From contig JAFUBJ010000529.1 of NCBI GenBank assembly GCA_017460265.1, positions 1 through 10,749 on the forward strand: a stretch of 10,749 bases of DNA, in the 5' to 3' direction. This DNA is from Atopobiaceae bacterium. GTDB taxonomy: Bacteria; Actinomycetota; Coriobacteriia; Coriobacteriales; Atopobiaceae. Each line of letters starts with the position of its first letter. Position 1 is the stretch's first letter. The notes under the pieces are model-generated. The model was given only the letters and a program-made list of their open reading frames with translations. It was not told where the DNA came from and did not search any database. Both the position numbers and the translations under genes were made by a program. Below, piece by piece: positions 1-7,286 of this stretch.

Positions 1-1093
1 AGGCCACGTCCGAGGCAAAGTAGGTGTACTCGCCGTTGCTCTTGATGAGCACGCGGTCCTTGTCGTCGCCAAAATCGGTGGACCGAAACCAGAGCGCACC
101 GTCGTCACCGCGATAGAGCAAGCCCTTGTCGTCAAGCGCCTTGAAGGTGCTGTCGATGTAGGAGACGCCGTCGGGGCCCTTCTCGTAGAAGGAGCGCTCG
201 CTGCGCCACTCGTCAAAGTCGCAGCGCACCTGATGGCAGGTGGCCCTGATCTGCCCCAGCATGTCCTGGTATGCGCGCTCGCGGACTTCGGGAACGCGCT
301 CTTCCTCGCTCACCGACACCCAGCGGTCGCCATCTGCCTCGAAGAAGCGCTGGGCAATTTTGATGACGTAATCACCGCCATAGGAGTTGCCGCCCAGGGC
401 CCCGTTGAAGGCGTCCATGAAGGGGTGGCTCTCGGAACGCTCGTCGTTCTCGTCCTCGACGTAGGCGTCGCGGTCTGCCAGCAGCTTGGCCGCAGCCTCT
501 GCGATGCCGACGCCGTCTTCGTGCATGATCTGGTCGATCTGGAGGTAGCGCATGGCAACGGAGCGACCAAAGACGTCCATCTGGCTGCCGTGGTCGTTCA
601 CGTAGTACTCGCGCTGGACGTCATAGTTTGCGTGCTCAAGGACGTTGCAGAGCGAGTCTCCGATGGCCGCCCAGCGACCATGTCCCACGTGAAGCGGACC
701 GGTGGGGTTGGCAGAGATGAATTCGACCTGCGTCCTCAGGCCCTTGCCCTCGTCGACCTTGCCCCAGTCCATTCCCGCCTCGCGCACGGAACGAATGACC
801 TCGTTGTTGGCCGCGGAGTTCAGATAGAAGTTGATGAAGCCCGGCCCCGCCACCTCGACCTTGGCAATGCGCGGGTCGCTCGGCATGTGCGCCACGAGGG
901 CAGAGGCGATCTTGGCAGGAGCGCAGTGCGCCAGGCGGGCGGAGCGCATGGCGACAGTAGAGGTCCAGTCACCGTTACCAGAGTCTGCAGGTCGCTCGAT
1001 TCCGCAATCGGCAACCTCAAACTCGGGCAGGTCGCCGGCAGCCTGGGCGGCCGCAATTGCCTTCTTGACAAGCTCCTCGATCGTGTCGGGCAT
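1..1093 (-). CDS. argS: Arginyl-tRNA synthetase, N-terminal part (cut by window edge)
   Basis: Class I aminoacyl-tRNA synthetase that charges tRNA-Arg in the cytoplasm. The 364 codons present contain the N-terminal Add-1 tRNA-binding domain (residues about 1-115, with VEVAGPGFINFYL near 79-91). The catalytic Rossmann fold follows, entered at EFISANPTGPLHVGH (124-138); HVGH at 135-138 is the HIGH signature. The ArgS family is usually 550-590 residues, so the KMSKS-equivalent region and the anticodon-binding DALR domain lie outside the window to the left. The ATG at 1091-1093 is supported by an AAGGAG ribosome site (complement of 1101-1106) 7 nt upstream. The frame is open to the window edge, with no sign of damage. 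It lies downstream of pncB on the same strand, 184 bp apart with a stem-loop between, so it probably has its own promoter. Confidence 0.98.
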   Translation of the reverse strand, partial: MPDTIEELVKKAIAAAQAAGDLPEFEVADCGIERPADSGNGDWTSTVAMRSARLAHCAPAKIASALVAHMPSDPRIAKVEVAGPGFINFYLNSAANNEVIRSVREAGMDWGKVDEGKGLRTQVEFISANPTGPLHVGHGRWAAIGDSLCNVLEHANYDVQREYYVNDHGSQMDVFGRSVAMRYLQIDQIMHEDGVGIAEAAAKLLADRDAYVEDENDERSESHPFMDAFNGALGGNSYGGDYVIKIAQRFFEADGDRWVSVSEEERVPEVRERAYQDMLGQIRATCHQVRCDFDEWRSERSFYEKGPDGVSYIDSTFKALDDKGLLYRGDDGALWFRSTDFGDDKDRVLIKSNGEYTYFASDVA

Positions 1094-1156
1094 GCTCGAA
1101 CTCCTTCTTTGTATGGAAAACGGGCGTGCGCACAGATTGCTCGCACGCGGCTCATG

Positions 1157-1165
1157 AGTGTAGCA
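1157..1165 (-). promoter_or_regulatory. Possible extended -10 promoter for argS
   Basis: On the minus strand the sequence reads TGC followed by TACACT, an extended -10 (TGnTAnnnT), about 65 nt upstream of the argS start. I see no good -35 hexamer at 16-18 bp. The placement, after the pncB 3' stem-loop and before argS, fits a promoter for argS alone. Weak evidence. Confidence 0.35.
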
Positions 1166-1224
1166 GAGTTATGCACCGCTCACGGGAGCATACCTGCCAC
1201 ACACCCATTCTTTGCATTCTTCTT

Positions 1225-1256
1225 GCCCCTCATCGCCTATGGAGGCGACGAGGGGC
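1225..1256 (-). terminator. Strong stem-loop after pncB, possible terminator without a U-tract
   Basis: GCCCCTC (1225-1231) pairs with GAGGGGC (1250-1256) and, after one A/C mismatch, TCGCCT (1233-1238) pairs with AGGCGA (1243-1248) around an ATGG loop. It begins 21 nt after the pncB stop, where a terminator is expected. On the transcribed (minus) strand the hairpin is followed by A-rich sequence (AAGAAGAATG), not by Ts, so it is not a textbook intrinsic terminator. It may act as an RNA 3'-end stabiliser or work with Rho. Confidence 0.45.
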
Positions 1257-1277
1257 TTCGTTGCAGAGGCAGGCGCT

Positions 1278-2744
1278 CTACGCCCTGGCGCTGCGCGCAA
1301 GGTTCTGACGGAGGTCCGCCAGGCCCGGCTCGAGTCCCACGGGGTAGACCTGCGGGTTCAGGAACCGCCTGAAGGCAAGGTCAAGGTGCATCACGGCGTC
1401 GCGGCAACGCGCCTTCGCCGTGAGGATGCTCTCGGGCTCCCCCACCCTGTGGCCATCCTCCACCAGCGTCACGAGCATCTCGGCGTAGTCCCTTCCGGAC
1501 AGGTCGTACGTGGTCAGGGGGTCGAGAACGTCGACCATCCTGGTGGCGCCTTCCCGGGAGACGTCATCGACCACGATCATGTCGCCAACCGGGCAGCCGA
1601 CCTCGTCGTAGTAGCGGCGGATATGCTGGATGCCAGGAATGGTGCGCTTGTAGAGCTGCTCGGAGAGCTTCATGACGGGACGCCAGTCGCCCTCGCCAGA
1701 GGCGCGCGTTGCCGACAGCTTATAGACGCCGCCCAACGAGGGCTGCGGATCGCAGGTCGCAAGCTTCGTGCCAACGCCGAACGAGTCGATGGGGGCTCCC
1801 TGGGCAAACAGGGACTGGATCGTGTACTCGTCCAAGTCGTTGGAGACCGAGATCTTCACGTAGGGCAGCCCCGCCTCGTCAAAGGCGGTACGCGTCTCCT
1901 TGGCGAGCTTTGCCAAGGCGCCCGAGTCGATGCGGATGGCCGCCAGGCGCTCGCCACGTTCCTCCATCTCCTTGGCGACGGTGATGGCGTTCTTGATGCC
2001 CTGGTGCACGTCATAGGTGTCGAGCAGAAAAACGCAATTCTTGGGGCTCGACTCCGCAAAGGCGCGGAACGCCTCGACCTCAGTCGGGAAGGCCATGACC
2101 CACGAGTGGGCGTGAGTGCCAAACACCGGAATGCCGTAGATGCGGCCGGCAAGCACGTTTGAGGTGTTGGTCGCCCCGCCAATGAACGACGCGCGCGCCA
2201 CCGCAAGGCCGCCGTCGGGGCCTTGGGCACGCCTCAGGCCAAAGTCAGAGACGGGATGGCCTTCTGCCGCAAAGACCACGCGGGCCGTCTTGGTCGCCAC
2301 GAGCGTCTGGAAGTTAACAAGGTTGAGTAGTGCCGTCTCAAGCAGCTGGCAGTCGATGACCGGTCCGATGACGCGGACCATGGGCTCACGGGGAAAGACG
2401 AGCTCGCCTTCGGGGATGGCGCTCACCGACACGCGCATGCGGAAGTCGCGCAGATAGTCCAGGAAGCCCTTCTTGAACATGGGACCGCCGCCCGGGGCCT
2501 GGATGGAGGCCAGGTAGTCGATCGCCTCGGCGTCAAAGCGGAAGTTCTCGATGAGGTCGGCGATCTGTCCCATGCCGCAGGCGATGGCGTAGCCGCTTCC
2601 AAAGGGGTTGTCGCGAAAGAAGACGTTAAAGCATCCCTCTTCGTCTGCGAGCCCGGACTCCCAGAATCCCTGTGCCATGGTGAGCTCGTAGAGGTCGGTG
2701 TTAAGCGCAACGTCGGTCGGCTTGGTCTTGTCGGTCAGTGCCAT
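1278..2744 (-). CDS. pncB: Nicotinate phosphoribosyltransferase
   Basis: Converts nicotinate plus PRPP (with ATP) to nicotinate mononucleotide, the first step of the Preiss-Handler NAD salvage route, in the cytoplasm. The 488-residue length is normal for the bacterial family. Visible landmarks are the N-terminal DLYELTMAQGF (17-27) typical of the NAPRTase N-terminal domain, GTHAHSW (209-215) with the conserved active-site histidines, RIDSGAL (271-277) and SFGVGTKL (321-328) in the phosphate-binding barrel. The ATG at 2742-2744 has an AAGGAG site (complement of 2753-2758) 8 nt upstream. It is transcribed away from the C26 hydrolase gene. The shared upstream region carries short direct repeats that might be regulatory, but I cannot assign a known NAD regulator to them. 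Confidence 0.96.
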   Translation of the reverse strand: MALTDKTKPTDVALNTDLYELTMAQGFWESGLADEEGCFNVFFRDNPFGSGYAIACGMGQIADLIENFRFDAEAIDYLASIQAPGGGPMFKKGFLDYLRDFRMRVSVSAIPEGELVFPREPMVRVIGPVIDCQLLETALLNLVNFQTLVATKTARVVFAAEGHPVSDFGLRRAQGPDGGLAVARASFIGGATNTSNVLAGRIYGIPVFGTHAHSWVMAFPTEVEAFRAFAESSPKNCVFLLDTYDVHQGIKNAITVAKEMEERGERLAAIRIDSGALAKLAKETRTAFDEAGLPYVKISVSNDLDEYTIQSLFAQGAPIDSFGVGTKLATCDPQPSLGGVYKLSATRASGEGDWRPVMKLSEQLYKRTIPGIQHIRRYYDEVGCPVGDMIVVDDVSREGATRMVDVLDPLTTYDLSGRDYAEMLVTLVEDGHRVGEPESILTAKARCRDAVMHLDLAFRRFLNPQVYPVGLEPGLADLRQNLARSARA

Positions 2745-2776
2745 GGGACACGCTCCTTTGTGAGAAGGTCCACCTC

Positions 2777-2886
2777 ATGGGTAGAAGGGTATCACTTCCG
2801 CTGTCCTTGGCGATCACATCACAAAAAGGCTGTCCTTGTCCACAATTGTTCAAAACGATGGGTAGACGCACGGAGTCAATGGGTTA
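2777..2886. repeat. Short direct repeats in the divergent pncB / C26 hydrolase intergenic region
   Basis: Two words recur in this 183-bp spacer. GCTGTCCTTG occurs at 2800-2809 and 2829-2838, 29 bp start to start. ATGGGTAGA occurs at 2777-2785 and 2858-2866, with a shortened form ATGGGTTA at 2879-2886. The second ATGGGTAGA overlaps a possible -35 for the rightward gene, and ATGGGTTA overlaps its possible -10. A perfect palindrome ACAATTGT lies at 2842-2849. This layout could be an operator for one or both divergent genes; that function is inference. Confidence 0.45.
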
Positions 2887-2890
2887 TCCT
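2863..2890 (+). promoter_or_regulatory. Possible promoter for the C26 hydrolase gene
   Basis: TAGACG (2863-2868), a 16-bp spacer and TATCCT (2885-2890), each matching four of six consensus bases, would start transcription near 2897 and leave a leader of about 30 nt before the ATG at 2928. It is the best pair I find upstream of the gene, but it is not strong. Confidence 0.35.
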
Positions 2891-2927
2891 ATTCGATTAG
2901 TGCGGTTTTTTATTTTGGGAGAGATGC

Positions 2928-3692
2928 ATGGCACCAGCAGGCGAACAGAGGCAGACGCGCTCGATACATCCACGTCCGCTCATTGGCATCTGCTCGCGCC
3001 CTGGGTATGAGGGCGGCAACATTTCTGCCATTGGAACGCAGTATGCCGATGCCGTCCAGGAGGCGGGCGGCATCCCCGTGGCGCTCCCCTACGGCTTTGG
3101 CGTCGCTGCCATCGCAAAAGAGATCATCGAGCGCATCGACGGCCTGCTGCTCACGGGCGGCGGTGACATCTCCCCCGACGCCTTTGGGGGAAGCCCCTAT
3201 GCCAAGGGTTGCGTGGCGAAGATATCGTTCATGAGCGCCGAGCGCGACGTCTTTGAGTGGGCGGCCGTTCGCGCCGCCTGGGAGCTTGACATCCCTTGCC
3301 TGGGCATTTGCCGAGGCATGCAGGTCATGAACGTCTCTTTTGGCGGAACGCTGGTGCGCGACATCTCCGAGCTTGGCGGAAACCGCATAGACCACGCCTG
3401 CTTTGCGCGCGGCACCGAAGAGATCCATCCCGTGCGCATCGAGCGCGGCACGCAGCTATGGGACATCATCGGCACCGAGGAGCTTCGTGTGAACTCGATG
3501 CACCATCAGGCCGTAAGCGAGGTCGCAAGCGGAGCGCAGATTACCGCCTGGGCTCCGGACGGCACGCCCGAAGGCCTGGAGTTTCCTAGCCGGAACTTCT
3601 TCGTGGGCGTCCAATGGCATCCCGAGCAGATTCGCAACACCCCTCAGCTCTTCAATGCCTTCGTTGACGCCGCGCTCGACCTGATGGTGTAA
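2928..3692 (+). CDS. Class I glutamine amidotransferase-like hydrolase, peptidase C26 (PuuD-like)
   Basis: A single-domain cytoplasmic amidohydrolase of the gamma-glutamyl-GABA hydrolase type, 254 residues and normal in length. The fold signatures appear in order: PLIGICSRPG (17-26), LLLTGGGDISP (73-83), the nucleophile elbow LGICRGMQVMNV (125-136) with Cys128, NSMHHQAV (189-196), and GVQWHPE (227-233) giving the catalytic His231 and Glu233. The triad is intact. Family members cleave gamma-glutamyl amide bonds (for example gamma-glutamyl-GABA in putrescine breakdown); the actual substrate here is unknown. No putrescine-pathway gene is adjacent, so the symbol puuD is not justified. The ATG at 2928 follows GGGAG (2917-2921) by 6 nt; an out-of-frame ATG at 2924 is ignored. 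It converges on the dgt-like gene 43 bp downstream. Confidence 0.92.
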   Translation: MAPAGEQRQTRSIHPRPLIGICSRPGYEGGNISAIGTQYADAVQEAGGIPVALPYGFGVAAIAKEIIERIDGLLLTGGGDISPDAFGGSPYAKGCVAKISFMSAERDVFEWAAVRAAWELDIPCLGICRGMQVMNVSFGGTLVRDISELGGNRIDHACFARGTEEIHPVRIERGTQLWDIIGTEELRVNSMHHQAVSEVASGAQITAWAPDGTPEGLEFPSRNFFVGVQWHPEQIRNTPQLFNAFVDAALDLMV

Positions 3693-3695
3693 ACC

Positions 3696-3735
3696 GCCCT
3701 TGCGGGCACTTTGCACCAGGCGCCAGGCTCAAAGT
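3696..3735. terminator. Candidate stem-loops in the convergent gap
   Basis: The 43-bp gap between two converging stop codons holds a small GCCC/GGGC hairpin (3696-3699 with 3704-3707). Next to it is ACTTTG (3708-3713) pairing with CAAAGT (3730-3735) across a partly self-complementary GC-rich interior. A two-way terminator is expected here, but neither stem is followed by a clear T-run. Confidence 0.3.
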
Positions 3736-4959
3736 CTAGAAATGGCTATACGCGGGGAACACCTCTGCCAGGTCGGGAAACAGCGAGCTGGCGTATGCCA
3801 CGAAGTAGTCGTCGGTCATGGACGAAAGGTAGTCGACCGTCGTGAGGTCGAGGTCGTCCTCCCATGCGTAGCGCTTTCCGTAGCGCGCAAGCCAGTCGGA
3901 GACGACGCGAATGTGGTGGCGGAACACCGGTGCATCTTCCCTGCCAGATGACAAGTCCTCGCGCACGTGCTCGTACATGCGCAGGAACACGTCATGGACA
4001 CCTGCCGAGAAGTCCCCGTTGACCGCAGAGGCACCGTAGATAAGCTCGTAGTTCTCGCGCTTTGCCCGGGCCATCTCTCCAAACGCCGCCTCGCCCATCT
4101 GCAGGCAGGGCTTTCCGACGCTGTGCTCGACGATGTCGGCAACAAACGTTGAGAGCGCCCAGGCATTGTAGGCACCACCCAGTCCGTCTGCGAAGGCGTC
4201 CTCGGAGCAGATGCCCGCCCTGATGGCATCCTGGCGGTCCTTGCCCACATAGGCAATGATGTCTGCCACGCGGACGGCGCACCCCTCAAGCGTCATTGGG
4301 CGAAGGTGCCTGATCGCGTCGTCCCCCTGCTCCCAGCAGCGGTCCACCACGCGATCGAACGTGTCGAAGCCCTTGAGCCCGCTCGTCTCGAAGCGCTGCT
4401 GCTCGAACTCCCCGTTGTGGCAGATGACGCCGTCGAGCGTCTGGAGCGAGAGGTTTCGCCAGCTGAGCACGTCAAGCACGCGCACGCTCTGGACATTGTG
4501 AAAGAACCAGCGTCCCGTGTTGCTGTGATAGCACTCGTTGAGATAGCGCTCGCCCACATGACCAAAGGGGGTGTGCCCAATGTCGTGTCCGAGCGCGATG
4601 GCGTCTATGAGGTCGAGGTTAAGCCCCAGGGCCCGCCCGATGTCGCGAGCGACGCGGCTCACCAGCTGCACGTGCAGACCGCGTCGGCAGAGGTCGTCGT
4701 TTGCGCGGAAGGAGAACACCTGCGTCTTGCCCGAAAGGCGGTTGTATTGGGGCATGTGCAGGATCTTCTCGGCATCACGGACGAAGGCGGGGCGCAGCAT
4801 CGTGTCGCGGTCCCGCTCGGACTCGCGACGAATCGCGGCAACGTCCTGGCAGGCAAAGGGGCTCTGCTCTCCCCTGCGGTAACGCTCAACAAGGCTCGCC
4901 GCCTCGGCGCTGAGGTCGTGGCGCACGTCCGGCGCCAGAGGATTCACGAAATCAGGCAT
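3736..4959 (-). CDS. dgt: dNTP triphosphohydrolase, HD superfamily (dGTPase-like)
   Basis: Predicted cytoplasmic enzyme that hydrolyses dNTPs to deoxynucleosides and triphosphate, controlling nucleotide pools. Of the 407 residues, the N-terminal half has the family blocks YNRLSGKTQVF (72-82), HVQLVSRVARDIGRALGL (96-113) with His96 in the first metal-ligand position, and HDIGHTPFGH (125-134), which gives the HD pair and two further catalytic-region histidines. CHNGE (180-184) and ADIIAY (232-237), with Asp233 as the last metal ligand, follow. The usual RxTHSLEV motif is replaced by RRGLHVQ, which I associate with a Gram-positive subfamily, so preference for dGTP is not assured. The ATG is supported by AGGGAG (complement of 4967-4972) 7 nt upstream. 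Its start is 18 bp after the stop of the SGNH-GNAT gene, so it is probably the last gene of that operon. Confidence 0.9.
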   Translation of the reverse strand: MPDFVNPLAPDVRHDLSAEAASLVERYRRGEQSPFACQDVAAIRRESERDRDTMLRPAFVRDAEKILHMPQYNRLSGKTQVFSFRANDDLCRRGLHVQLVSRVARDIGRALGLNLDLIDAIALGHDIGHTPFGHVGERYLNECYHSNTGRWFFHNVQSVRVLDVLSWRNLSLQTLDGVICHNGEFEQQRFETSGLKGFDTFDRVVDRCWEQGDDAIRHLRPMTLEGCAVRVADIIAYVGKDRQDAIRAGICSEDAFADGLGGAYNAWALSTFVADIVEHSVGKPCLQMGEAAFGEMARAKRENYELIYGASAVNGDFSAGVHDVFLRMYEHVREDLSSGREDAPVFRHHIRVVSDWLARYGKRYAWEDDLDLTTVDYLSSMTDDYFVAYASSLFPDLAEVFPAYSHF

Positions 4960-4977
4960 AGAGGGTCTCCCTTCGGT

Positions 4978-6870
4978 CTAGGCCATCTTATCCTCTTCGT
5001 CGGACACAAAGCCGTCGCCACCCCCAAGGGGAGCAAAGGCAAAGCGCAGGTCGTCGGCAGGATAATCGGCCAGCCCCAGCGCGCGCTGGAGCGCAAGCGA
5101 GGCCTCGTTGTCGGGAAAGACCTCGCACCAAGGCGTCTGCCCGCGCTCGAGCATCTGGTTGATCTTTGCCGACTCCAGCGTCCTTGCCCAACCCTCACGC
5201 CTGTGTCCCTCGAAAACCTCAAGGATGCCGAACGCGCCTTCAGGGTGCTCGCCGATGAAGCCCACGAGCTCGTCATCCACAAACGCGCCAAAGAAGTCGC
5301 CCCTTCGAAGCGACGCCATGAGCAGGTCGTCGGGAAGGAGATCGTTATAGGAATAGTGCTGGCGAATCGCGGCAAAGAAGGTCTCGTCCAGCACGCGCGC
5401 CTCCTTGCCCACGGGAAGGCGCAGCCTCGCGCGACGTCTATACACGGCCACGTGGCAAGCCGTCGTGTTCACGAAGCCCGCCATCCTCACCGCAGCCTCG
5501 TCCACCGCGTCTCCCAAGAGACCGACGACGGGAGTGTCGGCATACAAGGCAAGCACCGCCTCACCCATCTCCCGGTCGGTTGCATAGAGCAGCGAAAGGG
5601 CGCCGTCAACATCCAAAAGCACGCAGCCGTCCTCGGCGAAGACGACCCTCCCAATGTCGCGCCGCAAAGCATCGACCAGAGGAAACGCGGCGCGTGGCGC
5701 ATCTTGGAGCAGCTCGGTCGCAAGAGGGCGCAACTGAGACGGGTCCTGCATGGTGGAGCGCATGAGCACCTCCATGCGCTGCGCAACCTGCCTCGAGCCT
5801 CGCTCGTTGGGGTGCTCGTAGCCATCAGCGAGGAGGTCTGGGCGGTGGTCGAGCAGACGTTGCCCATCCACGAGCATCATCTCGTCATGGGCGGACACAT
5901 TTGCGGCGATCATCGAGGGCACACGTTCCCAGCAGCTCATAGCATGGGAGGGGTATGACGCCTCGTCATGCCAAAGCGGCGTGCAGACAAAGGTCGGCAC
6001 CTCCGGCCAGATGCGCGCGACCTCTACGAAGTAGTTGCGCACGTCTCGTGCCGTCGGCCGCGCACGACAGGGCTCGTAACGGTAGTTCTCGCCCAACGCG
6101 ACCACCACGGCAACCGGGTCGACAAGAGACGCAAGCCCCAGGAGGGTGCCCGTCTGGAAAACCTGCCCGCCCAAGCCCTGGTTGACGACGTCCAGGTCGA
6201 AGGAGTCAGCGAGAAGGTTTGGCCAGGCGGTCGCGGGATCGCCCGTCACAAAGCCCTGGGCGATTGAGTCGCCTATGACGAGCAGCTGGCTTCGCTGGTC
6301 GACGGGCGTGACAAAGGTTCCGTTTCCCCACACACGGCGCACCGCGCATCCGCGCAGGGCCGGGAGCCAGACACGCACGTGATGCACGTCCCCAAGTCCG
6401 GGGAGCATCACGAGCCCGGGAAGAGGCGCCTGGTCTGGGTCGTCAAGAGAAAGCTGCACCACAGACTCTGCCTCGTCCGGCATGGATGCGGGAATGTGGC
6501 GGCCGTCCACGTCTGCCGAGATGCCATCAAGGGGATCATCGCCCGCTCCCCGTATGGGATCAAGGACGGATCGCGTGCATGAGGGCTCCCCGTCCAGAAG
6601 CACCTCGATTGCCAGCTCGGTCGAATCAGTCGTCAGCTCCAGAGTCACGCCAGCGGTGGTCCTGGCCATCTGTCGAAAGAGGCCGGGATGCCATGCAAGG
6701 CACGAGCCCATGGTCCGAACCTGCTCACTCGAGAAGCGCCAGGGACGCACCCATCCGTTGCGCTCCTCAACGCAACGGACGCAGCCATGAAGGAGCTCTT
6801 CGACGTCGACGCAGACAAACTGCCCCTCGGCCGTCCCCTTGACCAACATGTCGATGACGCTGGAATCCAT
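4978..6870 (-). CDS. Fusion protein: SGNH/GDSL hydrolase plus GNAT acetyltransferase
   Basis: A 630-residue two-enzyme protein with no signal peptide or membrane segment, so probably cytoplasmic. Residues about 1-190 look like a beta-rich N-terminal module of the kind that precedes some SGNH esterases. Residues about 195-370 are an SGNH hydrolase: VIGDS (198-202, nucleophile Ser202), NQGLGG (230-235), ALGEN (258-262, oxyanion Asn262) and DGYEHPN (349-355) with Asp349 and His353. The spacing Asp-x3-His is one residue longer than the usual DxxH. Residues about 390-612 form a GNAT-type acetyltransferase, with FGAFVDDELVGFIG (527-540), GILEVFEGHRREGWARTLE (548-566) as the acetyl-CoA loop, and NEASLALQRALGL (588-600). 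A short acidic tail ends it. Together these suggest removal and addition of acyl groups on an unknown substrate; that is inference. The start codon has no clear ribosome site and lies 6 bp after the previous stop, suggesting translational coupling. Confidence 0.85.
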   Translation of the reverse strand: MDSSVIDMLVKGTAEGQFVCVDVEELLHGCVRCVEERNGWVRPWRFSSEQVRTMGSCLAWHPGLFRQMARTTAGVTLELTTDSTELAIEVLLDGEPSCTRSVLDPIRGAGDDPLDGISADVDGRHIPASMPDEAESVVQLSLDDPDQAPLPGLVMLPGLGDVHHVRVWLPALRGCAVRRVWGNGTFVTPVDQRSQLLVIGDSIAQGFVTGDPATAWPNLLADSFDLDVVNQGLGGQVFQTGTLLGLASLVDPVAVVVALGENYRYEPCRARPTARDVRNYFVEVARIWPEVPTFVCTPLWHDEASYPSHAMSCWERVPSMIAANVSAHDEMMLVDGQRLLDHRPDLLADGYEHPNERGSRQVAQRMEVLMRSTMQDPSQLRPLATELLQDAPRAAFPLVDALRRDIGRVVFAEDGCVLLDVDGALSLLYATDREMGEAVLALYADTPVVGLLGDAVDEAAVRMAGFVNTTACHVAVYRRRARLRLPVGKEARVLDETFFAAIRQHYSYNDLLPDDLLMASLRRGDFFGAFVDDELVGFIGEHPEGAFGILEVFEGHRREGWARTLESAKINQMLERGQTPWCEVFPDNEASLALQRALGLADYPADDLRFAFAPLGGGDGFVSDEEDKMA

Positions 6871-6876
6871 AGGTGA

Positions 6877-7191
6877 CTAGTTGCCAAACACGCTCATGAG
6901 GAGGACAAGGATGACGAGTATGGCGATTGTCGCAAGCACGATCTTCTGCCCCACGGGCATGTTCAGGTCCTCGTCCGGCTCCATCAGCTTTGCGTTGCGC
7001 TCACGGATGGCGCGGTCACGTGCATCAAGGTCGCTCTCCCGCTGTTGACGCTCACGTTCCGCCTTGAGCCGCGCGAGTTCCGCGCGCTCGCGGCGCGCCT
7101 GCTCCTGCGCTTCGCGCTCGGCACGCTCCGCGCGCAGGGTCTCGAGCTCGGCTCGCTCCTCGTCGGTCAGCGGTGCATCGTTTTCAGCCAT
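6877..7191 (-). CDS. Small charged coiled-coil protein with a C-terminal membrane anchor
   Basis: I do not recognise a family. The 104-residue protein has an acidic start, then a long Glu/Arg/Ala/Leu-rich stretch (about 10-70) that should form a coiled coil, a short acidic linker (71-79) and one hydrophobic helix (about 83-101, IVLATIAILVILVLLMS), ending four residues later. This is a tail-anchored layout, with the charged part predicted in the cytoplasm. A GTG at 7195-7197 would add two residues, but the GAGGAG ribosome site (complement of 7197-7202) sits 5 nt before the ATG at 7191 and overlaps that GTG, so the ATG is preferred. It lies 6 bp before the SGNH-GNAT gene. A scaffold or membrane-recruitment role for that enzyme is possible but is inference. 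Confidence 0.82.
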   Translation of the reverse strand: MAENDAPLTDEERAELETLRAERAEREAQEQARRERAELARLKAERERQQRESDLDARDRAIRERNAKLMEPDEDLNMPVGQKIVLATIAILVILVLLMSVFGN

Positions 7192-7286
7192 GGACACTCC
7201 TCGGGCATAGGCAAGATGATCTTGCGTAAGAGAGCCACCAGGACGATCTTTCCCGGTGACACAACGTTTTTAGTTTACCCCACCCA
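7192..7286 (-). other. 95-bp intercistronic spacer with two stem-loops
   Basis: Between the radical SAM stop and the small gene lie GCAAGA-TGA-TCTTGC (7211-7225, perfect 6-bp stem) and CACCAGG (7236-7242) pairing with CCCGGTG (7252-7258), seven pairs with one G-U. Neither has a T-run on the minus strand, so readthrough is likely. They may be processing or stability elements, and I see no convincing internal promoter. Confidence 0.4.

Noticed and set aside
1094..1277. A T-box or other known riboswitch in the argS leader
   Set aside because: I found no T-box TGGNACC core or other riboswitch consensus on the minus strand here.
4306..5958. A 550-codon open frame on the plus strand across dgt and the SGNH-GNAT gene
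   Set aside because: It is antisense to two genes with intact catalytic motifs, has no recognisable domain, and is the kind of long shadow frame GC-rich codon bias creates. Similar antisense frames at 233-1372, 1212-2162 and 9775-10737 were dropped for the same reason.
7195..7197. A GTG start for the small coiled-coil gene
   Set aside because: It overlaps the GAGGAG ribosome site, whereas the ATG at 7189-7191 is at the right distance.
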